Below, in pieces: positions 38,022 to 46,666 of a stretch of 64,000 bases of DNA (position 1 is the first letter of the stretch; every line of letters begins with the position of its first letter). Below the pieces are notes generated by a model. That model was not told the origin of the DNA. It made no database searches and saw only the letters and a list, made by a program, of their open reading frames with translations. This stretch comes from an uncultured Bacteroidia bacterium (GTDB lineage Bacteria; Bacteroidota; Bacteroidia; Bacteroidales; UBA932): the NCBI GenBank assembly GCA_902779765.1, contig CACZCQ010000005.1:1-64000 (forward strand), given 5' to 3'. The translations under genes and the position numbers were made by a program.

Positions 38022-39347
38022 CTAGGCCTCCTTCACCAATGCTACGAGGGCGTCGATCTCAGCCTTCGTCCTTCTTTCAGTTGTACAGAATGTCACGTAA
38101 CCATCCTCGGTAGGAAGGGCGGCGAAGAATCCGCCTTCCAGGAGTTTCTCCTGAAGCCTGTCCACAGGGATGAGCGGCTTGAGGGCGAATTCCTTGAGGA
38201 AAGGCTGATTGAATGCTTCCTCGAACTTTCCTGTCTTGAGGAGCTCGTCGTGGAGGTAATGTGCAGCGGCGCAGGAACGCTCGTTGACCTCCTTGAGACC
38301 CTTCGGCCCCATAAGGGACATGTAGACGGTCACGAAGAGCGCCATCAGGCTCTCGTTCGAGCAGATATTGGAAGTGGCCTTCTCACGACGGATGTGCTGC
38401 TCGCGTGCCTGAAGGGTCAGGCAGAAACAGCGGCGTCCCTGGGTATCGCGGGTCTCACCCACGATCCTGCCGGGTAGCTTGCGGAGATAATCCTTCCTGC
38501 AGGCCATGAAACCGACATAGGGGCCGCCGAAAGTCATGGGAATGCCCAGGCTCTGGCCGTCACCTATGGCGATGTCGGCACCCCACTCGGCGGGGGTCTT
38601 CAGCACCGCCAGGGCGGATGGATCGCAATACATTATGAATATTCCGCCTTCCCCGTGGATCGCATCCGCAAAGCCTGTGTAATCCTCGACTATACCGTAA
38701 CGGTTGACGGACGGCACGATAACGCCGGCCACGTCACCCTTGGAAAGCTCCGCCTTCATGTGGTGGGGGCAGGTATGGCCGTCCATCACGGGCAGGTAAT
38801 CCAATGCTATACCATTATACTTGGCATAGGTCTCGATGGTCTTCACGACATTGGGCAGCAGTGTCCTCGAGACAAGCACCCTTGTCTTCTTCTTCGTGCA
38901 AGCAGGAGCCATCTTCACGGCCTCGGCAGCAGCGGTAGGGCCGTCGTACATGGAAGCGTTGCTCACGTCCAGTCCCGTCAGGGCGCAGATCATGCTCTGG
39001 TACTCGAAGATATATCTCAGGGTACCCTGGGAAATCTCAGCCTGATAGGGAGTGTAAGCGGTAAGGAATTCGGACCTGGAGATGATGTAGGGAACCACGG
39101 AAGGCGTGTAGTGGTCGTAGGAGCCTTGTCCCACGAAGACCTTCAGCTTCCTGTCCCTGGCGTCAAGGTTCTCGAAGAAGCTCCTGACCTCCTCCTCCGA
39201 CATTGCGTCAGGGAGGTCGTACTCACCCTTGTAGATGAAATCCTTGGGAACATCGGAATACAGGTCATCCATCGACCCCACTCCGATACGCTCCAGCATA
39301 GTCCGGACATCATCTTCGGTATGAGGGAAATACTGGAATGCCGCCAT
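38022..39347 (-). CDS. gcvPA: Glycine dehydrogenase (decarboxylating) subunit 1
   Basis: The product is 441 aa from the ATG at 39347 (MAAFQYFPHTEDDVRTMLER), one base after the gcvH stop; a longer frame would run into gcvH. It is the N-terminal half of P-protein, with IGVGSMDDLYSDVP, GQGSYDHYTPSVVPYIISR, TPYQAEISQGTLRYIFEYQS and SNASMYDGPTAAAEA. With GcvPB it decarboxylates glycine and passes aminomethyl to the H-protein lipoyl arm. The split P-protein contrasts with the fused form in Bacteroides. Confidence 0.96.
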   Translation of the reverse strand: MAAFQYFPHTEDDVRTMLERIGVGSMDDLYSDVPKDFIYKGEYDLPDAMSEEEVRSFFENLDARDRKLKVFVGQGSYDHYTPSVVPYIISRSEFLTAYTPYQAEISQGTLRYIFEYQSMICALTGLDVSNASMYDGPTAAAEAVKMAPACTKKKTRVLVSRTLLPNVVKTIETYAKYNGIALDYLPVMDGHTCPHHMKAELSKGDVAGVIVPSVNRYGIVEDYTGFADAIHGEGGIFIMYCDPSALAVLKTPAEWGADIAIGDGQSLGIPMTFGGPYVGFMACRKDYLRKLPGRIVGETRDTQGRRCFCLTLQAREQHIRREKATSNICSNESLMALFVTVYMSLMGPKGLKEVNERSCAAAHYLHDELLKTGKFEEAFNQPFLKEFALKPLIPVDRLQEKLLEGGFFAALPTEDGYVTFCTTERRTKAEIDALVALVKEA

Positions 39348-39348
39348 G

Positions 39349-39729
39349 CTACTTCTCGGAAAAAGCCTGGTATGCAGCAGCGTCCATAAGGGCATCGACC
39401 TCGGAAGGATCGGTCATTTCGACCTTGATGATCCAGGCCTCGTAGGCATCCTCGTTGATCTTCTCGGGAGCATCCTCAAGGTCGGGATTGACCTCGACGA
39501 CCTTTCCGGAAACAGGGGTAAGCAGCTCGCTGGAAGCCTTGACGCTTTCGAGGGCGCCGAACTCCTCGCCGGCCTCAAATTCGTCATCAACCTCAGGAAG
39601 GTCGGCATAGGTGATGTCACCAAGCTCGTGTTGGGCGAAATCGGAGATACCGATCACGGCGACATTGCCTTCAACCTTTACCCATTCGTGGTCCTCACTG
39701 TAACGGAGGCCTTCTACTACTTTGCTCAT
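39349..39729 (-). CDS. gcvH: Glycine cleavage system H protein
   Basis: The product is 126 aa, the lipoyl-carrying shuttle of the glycine cleavage system. [14 protein letters not shown] opens it, and the lipoylated lysine is in [18 protein letters not shown] (the ESVKA motif). [20 protein letters not shown] is typical. It lies between gcvT and gcvPA with a 28-base and a 1-base gap. Confidence 0.97.
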   Translation of the reverse strand: MSKVVEGLRYSEDHEWVKVEGNVAVIGISDFAQHELGDITYADLPEVDDEFEAGEEFGALESVKASSELLTPVSGKVVEVNPDLEDAPEKINEDAYEAWIIKVEMTDPSEVDALMDAAAYQAFSEK

Positions 39730-39757
39730 GATTAATTGTTTTTAGATTGATTATCAA

Positions 39758-40864
39758 TTATTTCTTATAATTCGTCTGGTAGAATCTCTTCTTGACAACC
39801 TTGCCCGGGAACACCTTCTTGCGGATTCGGACATACAGAGGAGTGTCAAGGGCTCCGTACTCCCTTCTGACAAGCGCGAAGCAAATGCTCTTCTCGAGGG
39901 ATATGCTGTGGTACCCGGTGGTGACCACACCGACCTCGGTCCCGTCCTCAAGCTCGACAGGGTATCCGGCACGAGGGATTGCCTTGTCCTGCAGTTCGAT
40001 TCCTACGAGTTTCATAGGGGTACCGTTAGCTTTCTGGTCGGCTACTGCATCCTTGCCGATGAACTCATCCTTGTCCAGTTTGCAGAACATGCTGAAGCCT
40101 GCCATCACGGGAGAGATCTCAGGAGTGAGTTCGTCTCCATAGAGAGGCAGACCTGCCTCGAAACGAAGGGTATCACGGCATCCGAGACCGCAGGGTGCAA
40201 CCCCTGCCTTCAGGAATGCGTCCCAATATGCTACGATAAGGCGCGGAGAAGCATAGATCTCGAAACCATCCTCTCCGGTATAACCGGTACGGCTGATTAT
40301 CACCCTGGTCCCAGCGTCTTCGAAATCCTTGAAAGTATAGAACGACAGTCCTGCGGCATCGGCGGCGAAAGGCAGCACCTTGACGAGGGTCTCCTCTGCG
40401 AGAGGTCCCTGGAGAGCTATCTGGCCCCAGAGGTCGGACTGGTTGTTGACCTTAACGTTGAAGCCTTCCGAATTCTCCTTGATCCAGGCAAAGTCCTTGT
40501 CAATGTTGGCCGCATTCACGACCAGGAGATAGTGCTCCGGCTCAAACTCCTTGTAGACCAGGAGGTCATCGACGGTTCCTCCGTCATGATAGAGCATCAT
40601 GCCGTAAAGGATCTGGCCGGGAGTCATGGGACGGACGTCATTGGTGAAGATGTGATTAACGAATCTCTCGGCATCCGGGCCGCTGACGAATATCTCTCCC
40701 ATATGGGATACATCGAACATGCCCACCTTGTGGCGAACGGCCAGATGCTCCTCCGTTATCGAGGAATACTGGATAGGCATATCGAATCCGGCAAAAGGAC
40801 TCATTTTGGCTCCCAGAGCCAGATGGCTGTCATGTAGACAGGTAAGATTAAGCATTTCTTCCAT
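39758..40864 (-). CDS. gcvT: Glycine cleavage system aminomethyltransferase (T protein)
   Basis: The product is 368 aa; the third ATG-like start (MLNLTCLHDSHLALGAKMSP, residue 4) is an alternative. GcvT transfers the aminomethyl carbon from H protein to tetrahydrofolate, releasing ammonia. Motifs: MSPFAGFDMPIQYSS, GMFDVSHMGEIFVSG, ISRTGYTGEDGFEIY, LGCRDTLRFEAGLPLYGDEL. It is 28 bases after a nuclease gene. No glycine riboswitch is recognisable in the short leader, and no internal promoter is seen. Confidence 0.96.
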   Translation of the reverse strand: MEEMLNLTCLHDSHLALGAKMSPFAGFDMPIQYSSITEEHLAVRHKVGMFDVSHMGEIFVSGPDAERFVNHIFTNDVRPMTPGQILYGMMLYHDGGTVDDLLVYKEFEPEHYLLVVNAANIDKDFAWIKENSEGFNVKVNNQSDLWGQIALQGPLAEETLVKVLPFAADAAGLSFYTFKDFEDAGTRVIISRTGYTGEDGFEIYASPRLIVAYWDAFLKAGVAPCGLGCRDTLRFEAGLPLYGDELTPEISPVMAGFSMFCKLDKDEFIGKDAVADQKANGTPMKLVGIELQDKAIPRAGYPVELEDGTEVGVVTTGYHSISLEKSICFALVRREYGALDTPLYVRIRKKVFPGKVVKKRFYQTNYKK

Positions 40865-40892
40865 CGTTTGCTATTAATTATGTTATTGTTTC

Positions 40893-41768
40893 CTAGTCTC
40901 TCAATATTTCATCCCTGATCCTCCAGTCTCCATAAGGGTCCATCACGGCCTCGGCCTTGTCCTGGGCCTTCTCATCGAGATTGAAGAAGAGGTCCATCCC
41001 CAGTTTCGCCTCCAGCTCGTCAACGGTCATGGCATAGAGGGTAAGGTTCCTGGTACAGGCCTTGTTCGGGAAAATGAATCCGATTGCAGCATATGTGCCG
41101 TCCTTCCTCCTTGCAAGAAGTGCCTTGAAAAAGGAATCAGGTACCATCACATGGTTCCTCCCGATATGCCTGGGATTGTTGAACTCGAATATCGGCCCGC
41201 AAACCACGTAAACAGACTTGTAGTAACGGGCCTCGTACCGGACCTGCTTCTCAAGGTCGTTCCAAGCTCCTGAATTGAGGTTATGGTCCTGTGGGCAGAC
41301 ATTGCTGAGATAGAAACTCTCCTTCATGGTCTGGGAACTCCACCTCATGTCGGCTGCCGGAGCCATGTGCCCGCGGTCGTAACCGGAGCCGACGTAGTCC
41401 CTGTCATATGCCTGACGGCCCTTGATCAGCGGATCGGGCTCGAAACTGTCTTCCCTGCTCCTGAATCCGGTATTGAGCTCGGTTTCCAGAAGTTCATAGG
41501 CGACCCAGTTGGGAACCCTGTAGTCGGAATTATAGGAAAGGGCATAACCCATATGCTCGATTATGCATCCCTCATTGTCCTCGAGACGGTAGGGGATCTC
41601 GATCCTGGACATAAGGTCCCTCTCCTGTCCGGCTTCGAAGCCGCCTTCAACTATTCCATCATTGCCGACTTCCTTTCCGGATGCGTCGCTCCAGAGAAAA
41701 TGATAGGCCGTCCCGAGCAGCGCCAGGACAACCAGGGTAATGATGGAGTTTCTTTTCTGCCTGTCCAT
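40893..41768 (-). CDS. DNA/RNA non-specific endonuclease (NUC1 family), exported
   Basis: The product is 291 aa. An N-terminal hydrophobic segment (about 9-25) makes it membrane-anchored or secreted. The beta-beta-alpha-metal nuclease core shows YDRGHMAPAADMRW (catalytic His134 in DRGH) and the metal-binding Asn region SNVCPQDHNLNSGAWNDLE. Such nucleases degrade extracellular nucleic acid for nutrition. It lies 4 bases after the FGE-like lipoprotein gene and 28 before gcvT, an unexpected place for a scavenging enzyme. Confidence 0.92.
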   Translation of the reverse strand: MDRQKRNSIITLVVLALLGTAYHFLWSDASGKEVGNDGIVEGGFEAGQERDLMSRIEIPYRLEDNEGCIIEHMGYALSYNSDYRVPNWVAYELLETELNTGFRSREDSFEPDPLIKGRQAYDRDYVGSGYDRGHMAPAADMRWSSQTMKESFYLSNVCPQDHNLNSGAWNDLEKQVRYEARYYKSVYVVCGPIFEFNNPRHIGRNHVMVPDSFFKALLARRKDGTYAAIGFIFPNKACTRNLTLYAMTVDELEAKLGMDLFFNLDEKAQDKAEAVMDPYGDWRIRDEILRD

Positions 41769-41772
41769 GGTC

Positions 41773-43227
41773 CTACAAAGCCAGTCTGAATCCGAATGTG
41801 CCCTTGATGTTCTTGGCGGGCATATATGAACGGTTGCTTATCCTGCAGGCGTCCCAGCGGCTGGCGCAGCTACCGCCGCGCAGGACCCTGGTACCGCCCT
41901 CTTCCGCACCGTACGGGTCGGTCTGAGGCTCGGTGGTATAATCGGAAGCCCTGTCATAACACCACTCCCAGACATTGCCGCTCATATCGTAAAGGCCGAG
42001 TTCGTTCGGCCAAAGGGTCTTGACATCATGGGGCTTGGAATCGGCATTGTCCAGGAACCACATCACGGACCTCATGTCGTTGGATCCGCTGAAGCCATAG
42101 TGACGGGAGAACTTCCCTCCCCTGGCGGCATATTCCCACTCCGCCTCGGTCGGGAGACGGAAGGTCCTGCCGGTCATAGCGTTCAACTTACGGAGGAATA
42201 CCTGGCAGTCATACCACGAGACATTCCCGACAGGCTTGCGAAGGTCTGCAGGATCGTTGAGATACGGCACCGAGCCCATTACGGTCTTCCAGAGGCCTAC
42301 GGTAACCTCGGTCTCACCTATCTCATAGTCGGAAAGGGTCACCTGATGCGCAGCCTTCTCATTGTCGGGTACCGTGAATTTGAGATACGGGGAGTCGCTC
42401 TGGTTGAAACCCATGGTGAACTCTCCGCCATGGACCTTCACCATCTTGAAACTGACATCACCCACGGTGAAAGTCTCAGGCACGCCATCCAGGGCGTCAA
42501 CGGTTTCCCTCACCGGCACCTTGCCTTCAAGGGGAAGCAGGATGGCGTCAGTCAGGGCATCACCTGTCAACTGAACCAGCCTGAATCCTACATGGGTCCT
42601 CCGTGTATGGGAGTCCACGCTCATCCTTTCGAGAGGAGTCCTGACCACTTTCTGGCCCCACTCCTTGGGCCCGCGCGGATTCACCATCAAACTCATAGGA
42701 AAGAAATAGTCATCCTTGGTCTGATCCTCAGGAACCTCGTCGTAGCTGTCGAGGCACCATTCAGCCACGGCAGTGAAACCCTTGTCTGCGCTCAGTTTCT
42801 GGGCATATTCCCACTGTGCCTCGGTCGGGAGGTAGAAAGCCTTCCCGGTCCTCTTCCCGAGCTTTTTCAGGAATACCCGTGCATCCTCCCAAGAGACCAT
42901 GTCCACCGGAGCGGAAGGGTCCTGGACCTGACTGGGATTCTTTCCCATGACCTCGGTCCATAATGCCTGGGAGACCGGCTCCTTGCTGAATGCGAAACCG
43001 TCGAGAGCGACAGGCTGGGCGATCCCATGGGTCACCTTCCGGCGGTTGTCGGAAGAAATGCCCATTGTGAAGTTGCCCGCCGGAGCCTCAACCATCTCGA
43101 AAGAGACATTCCCGACAGTATATTCCTGCTGATAATCAACAATCTGGAGAGCCTCCTCCCCGGTCTTGCAGGAGAAGGCGCAGAAGGCCAGTGCAACGAT
43201 GGCGGAAATTGTAAATATCCTGTTCAT
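41773..43227 (-). CDS. Lipoprotein with two tandem FGE-sulfatase (SUMF1) domains
   Basis: The product is 484 aa from the ATG at 43227 (MNRIFTISAIVALAFCAFSC, lipobox Cys20). Two formylglycine-generating-enzyme-like domains follow. The first (about 40-230) is shortened: it keeps VEAPAGNFTMGI, PVDMVSWEDARVFLKKL, YLPTEAQWEYA and THVGFRLVQ. The second (about 260-484) is complete: HGGEFTMGFN, PVGNVSWYDCQVFLRKL, RLPTEAEWEYAARGG, YDMSGNVWEWCYD, RVLRGGSCASRWDACRIS. Most Bacteroidales proteins of this type are not enzymes that make formylglycine; some are gliding or secretion lipoproteins (GldJ/GldK-like). Function is uncertain. It starts the operon that contains gcvTHP. Confidence 0.85.
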   Translation of the reverse strand: MNRIFTISAIVALAFCAFSCKTGEEALQIVDYQQEYTVGNVSFEMVEAPAGNFTMGISSDNRRKVTHGIAQPVALDGFAFSKEPVSQALWTEVMGKNPSQVQDPSAPVDMVSWEDARVFLKKLGKRTGKAFYLPTEAQWEYAQKLSADKGFTAVAEWCLDSYDEVPEDQTKDDYFFPMSLMVNPRGPKEWGQKVVRTPLERMSVDSHTRRTHVGFRLVQLTGDALTDAILLPLEGKVPVRETVDALDGVPETFTVGDVSFKMVKVHGGEFTMGFNQSDSPYLKFTVPDNEKAAHQVTLSDYEIGETEVTVGLWKTVMGSVPYLNDPADLRKPVGNVSWYDCQVFLRKLNAMTGRTFRLPTEAEWEYAARGGKFSRHYGFSGSNDMRSVMWFLDNADSKPHDVKTLWPNELGLYDMSGNVWEWCYDRASDYTTEPQTDPYGAEEGGTRVLRGGSCASRWDACRISNRSYMPAKNIKGTFGFRLAL

Positions 43228-43250
43228 TCCGACTATTTCTGTATAACTTA

Positions 43251-43258
43251 CAAATATA
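43251..43258 (-). promoter_or_regulatory. -7 box for the FGE-nuclease-gcv operon
   Basis: The minus strand reads TATATTTG exactly, 24 bases before the ATG at 43227; no clear -33 element. It is the only candidate promoter seen for the whole operon down to 36553. Confidence 0.5.
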
Positions 43259-43283
43259 TGAAAAACTTCGGGAACAGGAAATA

Positions 43284-43312
43284 AAGAAGACGGCCCCGAA
43301 GGAGCCGTCTCC
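43284..43312 (-). terminator. Terminator of the DUF4332 gene
   Basis: On the minus strand AGACGGC pairs with GCCGTCT around a TCCTTCGGG loop, followed by TCTTTATTTC. It lies 21 bases beyond the stop. Confidence 0.78.
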
Positions 43313-43332
43313 AATAAATCTGAAAAAAACTT

Positions 43333-43740
43333 CTAGTACTCAACCACGGGAGGAAGGACCTTGGCCTGGTCGATCATCTTCTGGACCATCTTCTCGGTAG
43401 GCACCACCTTGGTGAGGTGCTTCTCCTCATTGACCTCGGTCATCTTGACTACTAGGTTGGCTGCCACCCTGTGCTGGAATTCCTTTACAGTGTCAACACC
43501 GGAAGCCTCGAGAAGCTCGGAGAACTGAGGGCCGACGCCCTTGATACGGAAGAGGTCAGCATGGTTCACCCATGTGAGGATGAGCTTGCCGGTGATACCG
43601 GTGGCCTCCTCGAGTTCCTTGCGGCCCTTGGGGGTCTTGCCCCTCTCAAGAAGCTGGTCAACGGTCACAACGCCTGCAGCGATGAGTTTCTCAGCATAAA
43701 CCGGTCCTACGCCCTGGATGTCGATAATCTTGTAAGTCAT
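43333..43740 (-). CDS. DUF4332 domain-containing protein (helix-hairpin-helix)
   Basis: The product is 135 aa. Two helix-hairpin-helix units are visible: IIDIQGVGPVYAEKLIAAGV near the start and LFRIKGVGPQFSELLEASGV in the middle, the pattern of DUF4332 proteins, which probably bind DNA non-specifically. No signal peptide, so cytoplasmic. It has its own textbook promoter and terminator. Its role is unknown. Confidence 0.88.
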   Translation of the reverse strand: MTYKIIDIQGVGPVYAEKLIAAGVVTVDQLLERGKTPKGRKELEEATGITGKLILTWVNHADLFRIKGVGPQFSELLEASGVDTVKEFQHRVAANLVVKMTEVNEEKHLTKVVPTEKMVQKMIDQAKVLPPVVEY

Positions 43741-43780
43741 AACGATAAAATTTGAATAGTTAATAACAAGTCCAATTATC

Positions 43781-43811
43781 CAAATATAGTCAAAATCTTT
43801 GACTTAGCAAA
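43781..43811 (-). promoter_or_regulatory. Promoter of the DUF4332 gene
   Basis: The minus strand has TTTG (43811-43808), exactly 19 bases, then TATATTTG (43788-43781), 40 bases before the ATG. This is a full consensus match. Confidence 0.75.
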
Positions 43812-43818
43812 TTTTTGA

Positions 43819-44292
43819 TTAAAACGACTGGAAGAACTGGATGTCTTTCTTCAGCATGACCTTGGGCTCCATGAGGTAGACCTTCTGGAAAAGCCTGAAC
43901 TGGTTCACCTTCGACAGGTACACCTTATCCTCATGCTTGCCTTTCCTCCACCACTTGTAGAAGCCTATGGGATCGTTCTCGAAGGGGATCTTGGCGATGA
44001 TGTCTGAAGAGAAACCGGGAAAATCGATAGTCACGTTGAGCCCCATATACTGCTTGTAATAGAGGGGATCGGCCCTGCGGAGTTTGCTCACCAGCGGATT
44101 GAGGACTTCGATCTGGTCCACATGGAGGGTTTTCTCCCTTACTATCATCTTGTGGATCCTGACCGGGTCGTAATTGAGCCAGGCACCAAGTTTCAGTGTC
44201 TTGGGGCCCTCCTCGGTCTCGAGGGTCAGCTCATCCATCGAATAGTAAACTTTCTCAGGATCCAGAGGGAAATGTGGTTCCGATTCCGCCAT
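43819..44292 (-). CDS. Cytoplasmic protein of unknown function
   Basis: The product is 157 aa from the ATG at 44292 (MAESEPHFPLDPEKVYYSMD). An upstream in-frame ATG at 44307 would lie at or before the predicted transcription start, so the shorter form is chosen. I do not recognise the family. It is rich in lysine and aromatic residues, has no signal peptide, and contains VSKLRRADPLYYKQYMGLN and FYKWWRKGKHEDKVY. It lies downstream of htpG on the same strand but has its own promoter. Confidence 0.65.
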   Translation of the reverse strand: MAESEPHFPLDPEKVYYSMDELTLETEEGPKTLKLGAWLNYDPVRIHKMIVREKTLHVDQIEVLNPLVSKLRRADPLYYKQYMGLNVTIDFPGFSSDIIAKIPFENDPIGFYKWWRKGKHEDKVYLSKVNQFRLFQKVYLMEPKVMLKKDIQFFQSF

Positions 44293-44311
44293 ATCTGTGA
44301 CATCCATCAGG

Positions 44312-44343
44312 CAAATATAGCGAAAAAAACCTTATTGCACAAA
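44312..44343 (-). promoter_or_regulatory. Promoter of the gene at 43819-44292
   Basis: The minus strand has TTTG (44343-44340), 20 bases, then TATATTTG (44319-44312). The predicted start near 44305 decides the start codon at 44292 over that at 44307. Confidence 0.7.
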
Positions 44344-44362
44344 TCTGCAAGGCCGAATTTGA

Positions 44363-46261
44363 CTATTTCTCGAGGTAAGCGTCGGAAAGAACCTTGCCGC
44401 TCCTGGCGATGAAATCCGACAGAGCCTTGCCCTTGAGAAGGCCGTTGGAAAGGAGGGCCAGGTCGGTCATCTGCTTCAGCATTTCATTGCCGGCAGCATA
44501 TTCCTCGACCTTATCCTTATTCTCTTTCATTCCTTCTACAACCTTGACCATCAAGGGGTTCTGAAGATTGGCCGTGATATTGAACGACTCCGGCATCTCT
44601 CCGTAGAAGTTCATTCCTCCGCCAAGGGCGCTCATTTCGCGGTAGCGCCTCATGAACTCGTTGCGGGTGATAAGGATGGGAGCGGAATCCTCGCCAAGGT
44701 TGTCGGCATCGATATAATACTCGTTTTCCTTGGGAAGGATGGCCTTGAACATGGTCTCGAGACCCTTCTTGTCGTCCTCCGCCATCTCCGGCTTGACCTT
44801 GTCCTCCTTCGGGATCAGATTGTCGACGGAGTCGGAGTCGACGCGGGCAAACCTAGTATCACCGATCTTCTGCTCGAGCAGGTTGACGAAATGGGCGTCA
44901 AGTTCACAGTCCATCAGGAGCACGTCGTAGCCTTTGTTCTTAGCCGCCTCGATGAAGGGATACTGGGCGTCCACATCGGTAGCATAGAGGTAAACGACCT
45001 TCTTGCCCTTGTCGGTCTGGGTGTCGGCAATAGCCTTGCGGTAATCATCCAGCGAGAAAAACTTGCCGTCGGTATTCTTCAGAAGGGCGAACTTGAGAGC
45101 CCTCTCGCAGAACTTCTCGTCGGAAAGCATTCCGTACTCGATGAAAAGCTTGAGGTTGTCCCATTTGCTCTCCCACGCAGCGCGTTCATTCTTGAATATT
45201 TCCTCAAGCCTGTCGGCCACCTTCTTGGTGATGTAGGTCGATATCTTCTTGACGTTCTCGTCGGCCTGGAGATAGCTCCTGGACACGTTCAGAGGAATGT
45301 CCGGAGAGTCGATGACGCCATGGAGAAGGGTCAGGAAGTCCGGAACGATGTTCTCGACATGGTCGGTGACGAACATCTGGTTGCAGTAGAGCTGGATGTT
45401 GTTCTTCTCGATGGCCATCCTCTCCTTGATCTTCGGGAAATAGAGGATACCCGTAAGGTTGAAAGGATAGTCGACATTCAGGTGGATGTAGAACAGCGGC
45501 TCCTCCTTCATCGGATAGAGGTCCTTGTAGAACTTGTTGTAGTCCTCCTCCTTGAGTTCTGAAGGCTTGCGGGTCCAAAGGGGCTCTATACCGTTGATCA
45601 CATGGTCCTTTTCGGTGTCGACATATTTCTTGTCCTTCCATTCCTGCTCCTTGCCGAATACGATCGGAACCGGCATGAACTTGCAGTACTTGCCAAGCAG
45701 CTGGTCGATCTTGCCTTTCGTTCCATAATCCTTCGCGGAATCGTCATCGAAGAACACGGTTATCACCGTTCCACGGTCGGTCTTCTTGCAAGGTCCCATC
45801 TCGAATTCGGGATCACCCTCGCAGCTCCATAGGACGGCCTCAGCGCCATCCTTCCAGGAGAGGGACTCGATCGTGACCTTCTTCGCGACCATGAAGGCTG
45901 AATAGAAGCCAAGTCCGAAGTGGCCGATTATGTTCTGGTCCTTGTATTTCTCAAGGAACTCACCTGCCGATGAAAAAGCGATCTGGTTGATGTACCTGTC
46001 TACTTCCTCGGCGGTCATTCCGATACCGTTGTCGATTACCTTGAGGGTCTTCTTCTTTTCGTCCAGTTCGATGCTGACCTTGAGTTCACCAAGCTCGCCC
46101 TTGAATTCACCGTTCGAGGCAAGCGCCTTCATCTTCTGGGTCGCATCGACCGCATTTGCGACAAGCTCCCTAAGGAATATCTCATGGTCTGAATACAAAA
46201 ACTGCTTGATGACCGGGAATATGTTCTCGGTGGTCACTCCAATCTGTCCTTTGCTTTTCAT
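44363..46261 (-). CDS. htpG: Chaperone protein HtpG (Hsp90)
   Basis: The product is 632 aa. The N-terminal GHKL ATPase domain shows LFLRELVANAVDATQK-type helix (IFLRELVANAVDATQKMKAL), KVIDNGIGMTAEEVDRYI, IGHFGLGFYSAFMVA and RGTVITVFF. Middle-domain signatures include PLNVSRSYLQADENVKKIS, and a C-terminal dimerisation domain follows. It is a cytoplasmic ATP-dependent chaperone. The usual Bacteroidales promoter is not seen directly upstream; instead a 138-base palindromic element begins 37 bases before the ATG. Confidence 0.97.
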   Translation of the reverse strand: MKSKGQIGVTTENIFPVIKQFLYSDHEIFLRELVANAVDATQKMKALASNGEFKGELGELKVSIELDEKKKTLKVIDNGIGMTAEEVDRYINQIAFSSAGEFLEKYKDQNIIGHFGLGFYSAFMVAKKVTIESLSWKDGAEAVLWSCEGDPEFEMGPCKKTDRGTVITVFFDDDSAKDYGTKGKIDQLLGKYCKFMPVPIVFGKEQEWKDKKYVDTEKDHVINGIEPLWTRKPSELKEEDYNKFYKDLYPMKEEPLFYIHLNVDYPFNLTGILYFPKIKERMAIEKNNIQLYCNQMFVTDHVENIVPDFLTLLHGVIDSPDIPLNVSRSYLQADENVKKISTYITKKVADRLEEIFKNERAAWESKWDNLKLFIEYGMLSDEKFCERALKFALLKNTDGKFFSLDDYRKAIADTQTDKGKKVVYLYATDVDAQYPFIEAAKNKGYDVLLMDCELDAHFVNLLEQKIGDTRFARVDSDSVDNLIPKEDKVKPEMAEDDKKGLETMFKAILPKENEYYIDADNLGEDSAPILITRNEFMRRYREMSALGGGMNFYGEMPESFNITANLQNPLMVKVVEGMKENKDKVEEYAAGNEMLKQMTDLALLSNGLLKGKALSDFIARSGKVLSDAYLEK

Positions 46262-46298
46262 ATCTGTCTGTTTTACATTTCTTAATTCCTAATCCGTT

Positions 46299-46436
46299 CG
46301 GCAATCGGAAGCAGTCCTCCGGGAACCACTGCCACCCTCGGCACGTTAAGAGGGGGGACCGGAGCGGAACGCAGTGAAGCGAGCGGTGGGGTCGAGCGGA
46401 GCGAGACGGTTCCGGAGGACTGCTTCCGATTGCCGA
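46299..46436. repeat. Large palindromic element C (REP/MITE-like)
   Basis: Arms 46299-46327 and 46409-46436 are complementary over 28 bases with a single extra G in the left arm (CGGCAATCGGAAGCAGTCCT...). The core GAGCGGAGCGAGACGG at 46394-46409 matches 14 of 16 bases of the element B core and is likewise preceded by a G-rich stretch (GGTGGGGT). It lies between htpG and the RAYT gene. From 46437 to 46666 I see no gene: the DNA is AT-rich, with an isolated TATTTTTG at 46450-46457 that has no partner element. Confidence 0.8.
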
Positions 46437-46666
46437 TTGCCATTTGCAGTATTTTTGAGAGTCAAATTGCGTTCCATATCCATTGTTCTGACAAAATGTC
46501 ACCGACCGGACACCTTAATCAACGACAACTCACTAATATACAATACATTATAACCGCCAAATGTGCCAAGCCATATTATAAAAACATAGACCAGACACAT
46601 CATTATTTCCAGCTACTTGATTCACTGTAGATTACAGGTCATTTCAGTGCCAGGCCTTGCCAGTTG

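Noticed and set aside
40865-40892. Glycine riboswitch before gcvT
   Set aside because: The gap is only 28 bases and contains no riboswitch-like structure.
46450-46457. TATTTTTG promoter box between element C and the RAYT
   Set aside because: No -33 element at the right distance and no plus-strand gene downstream.
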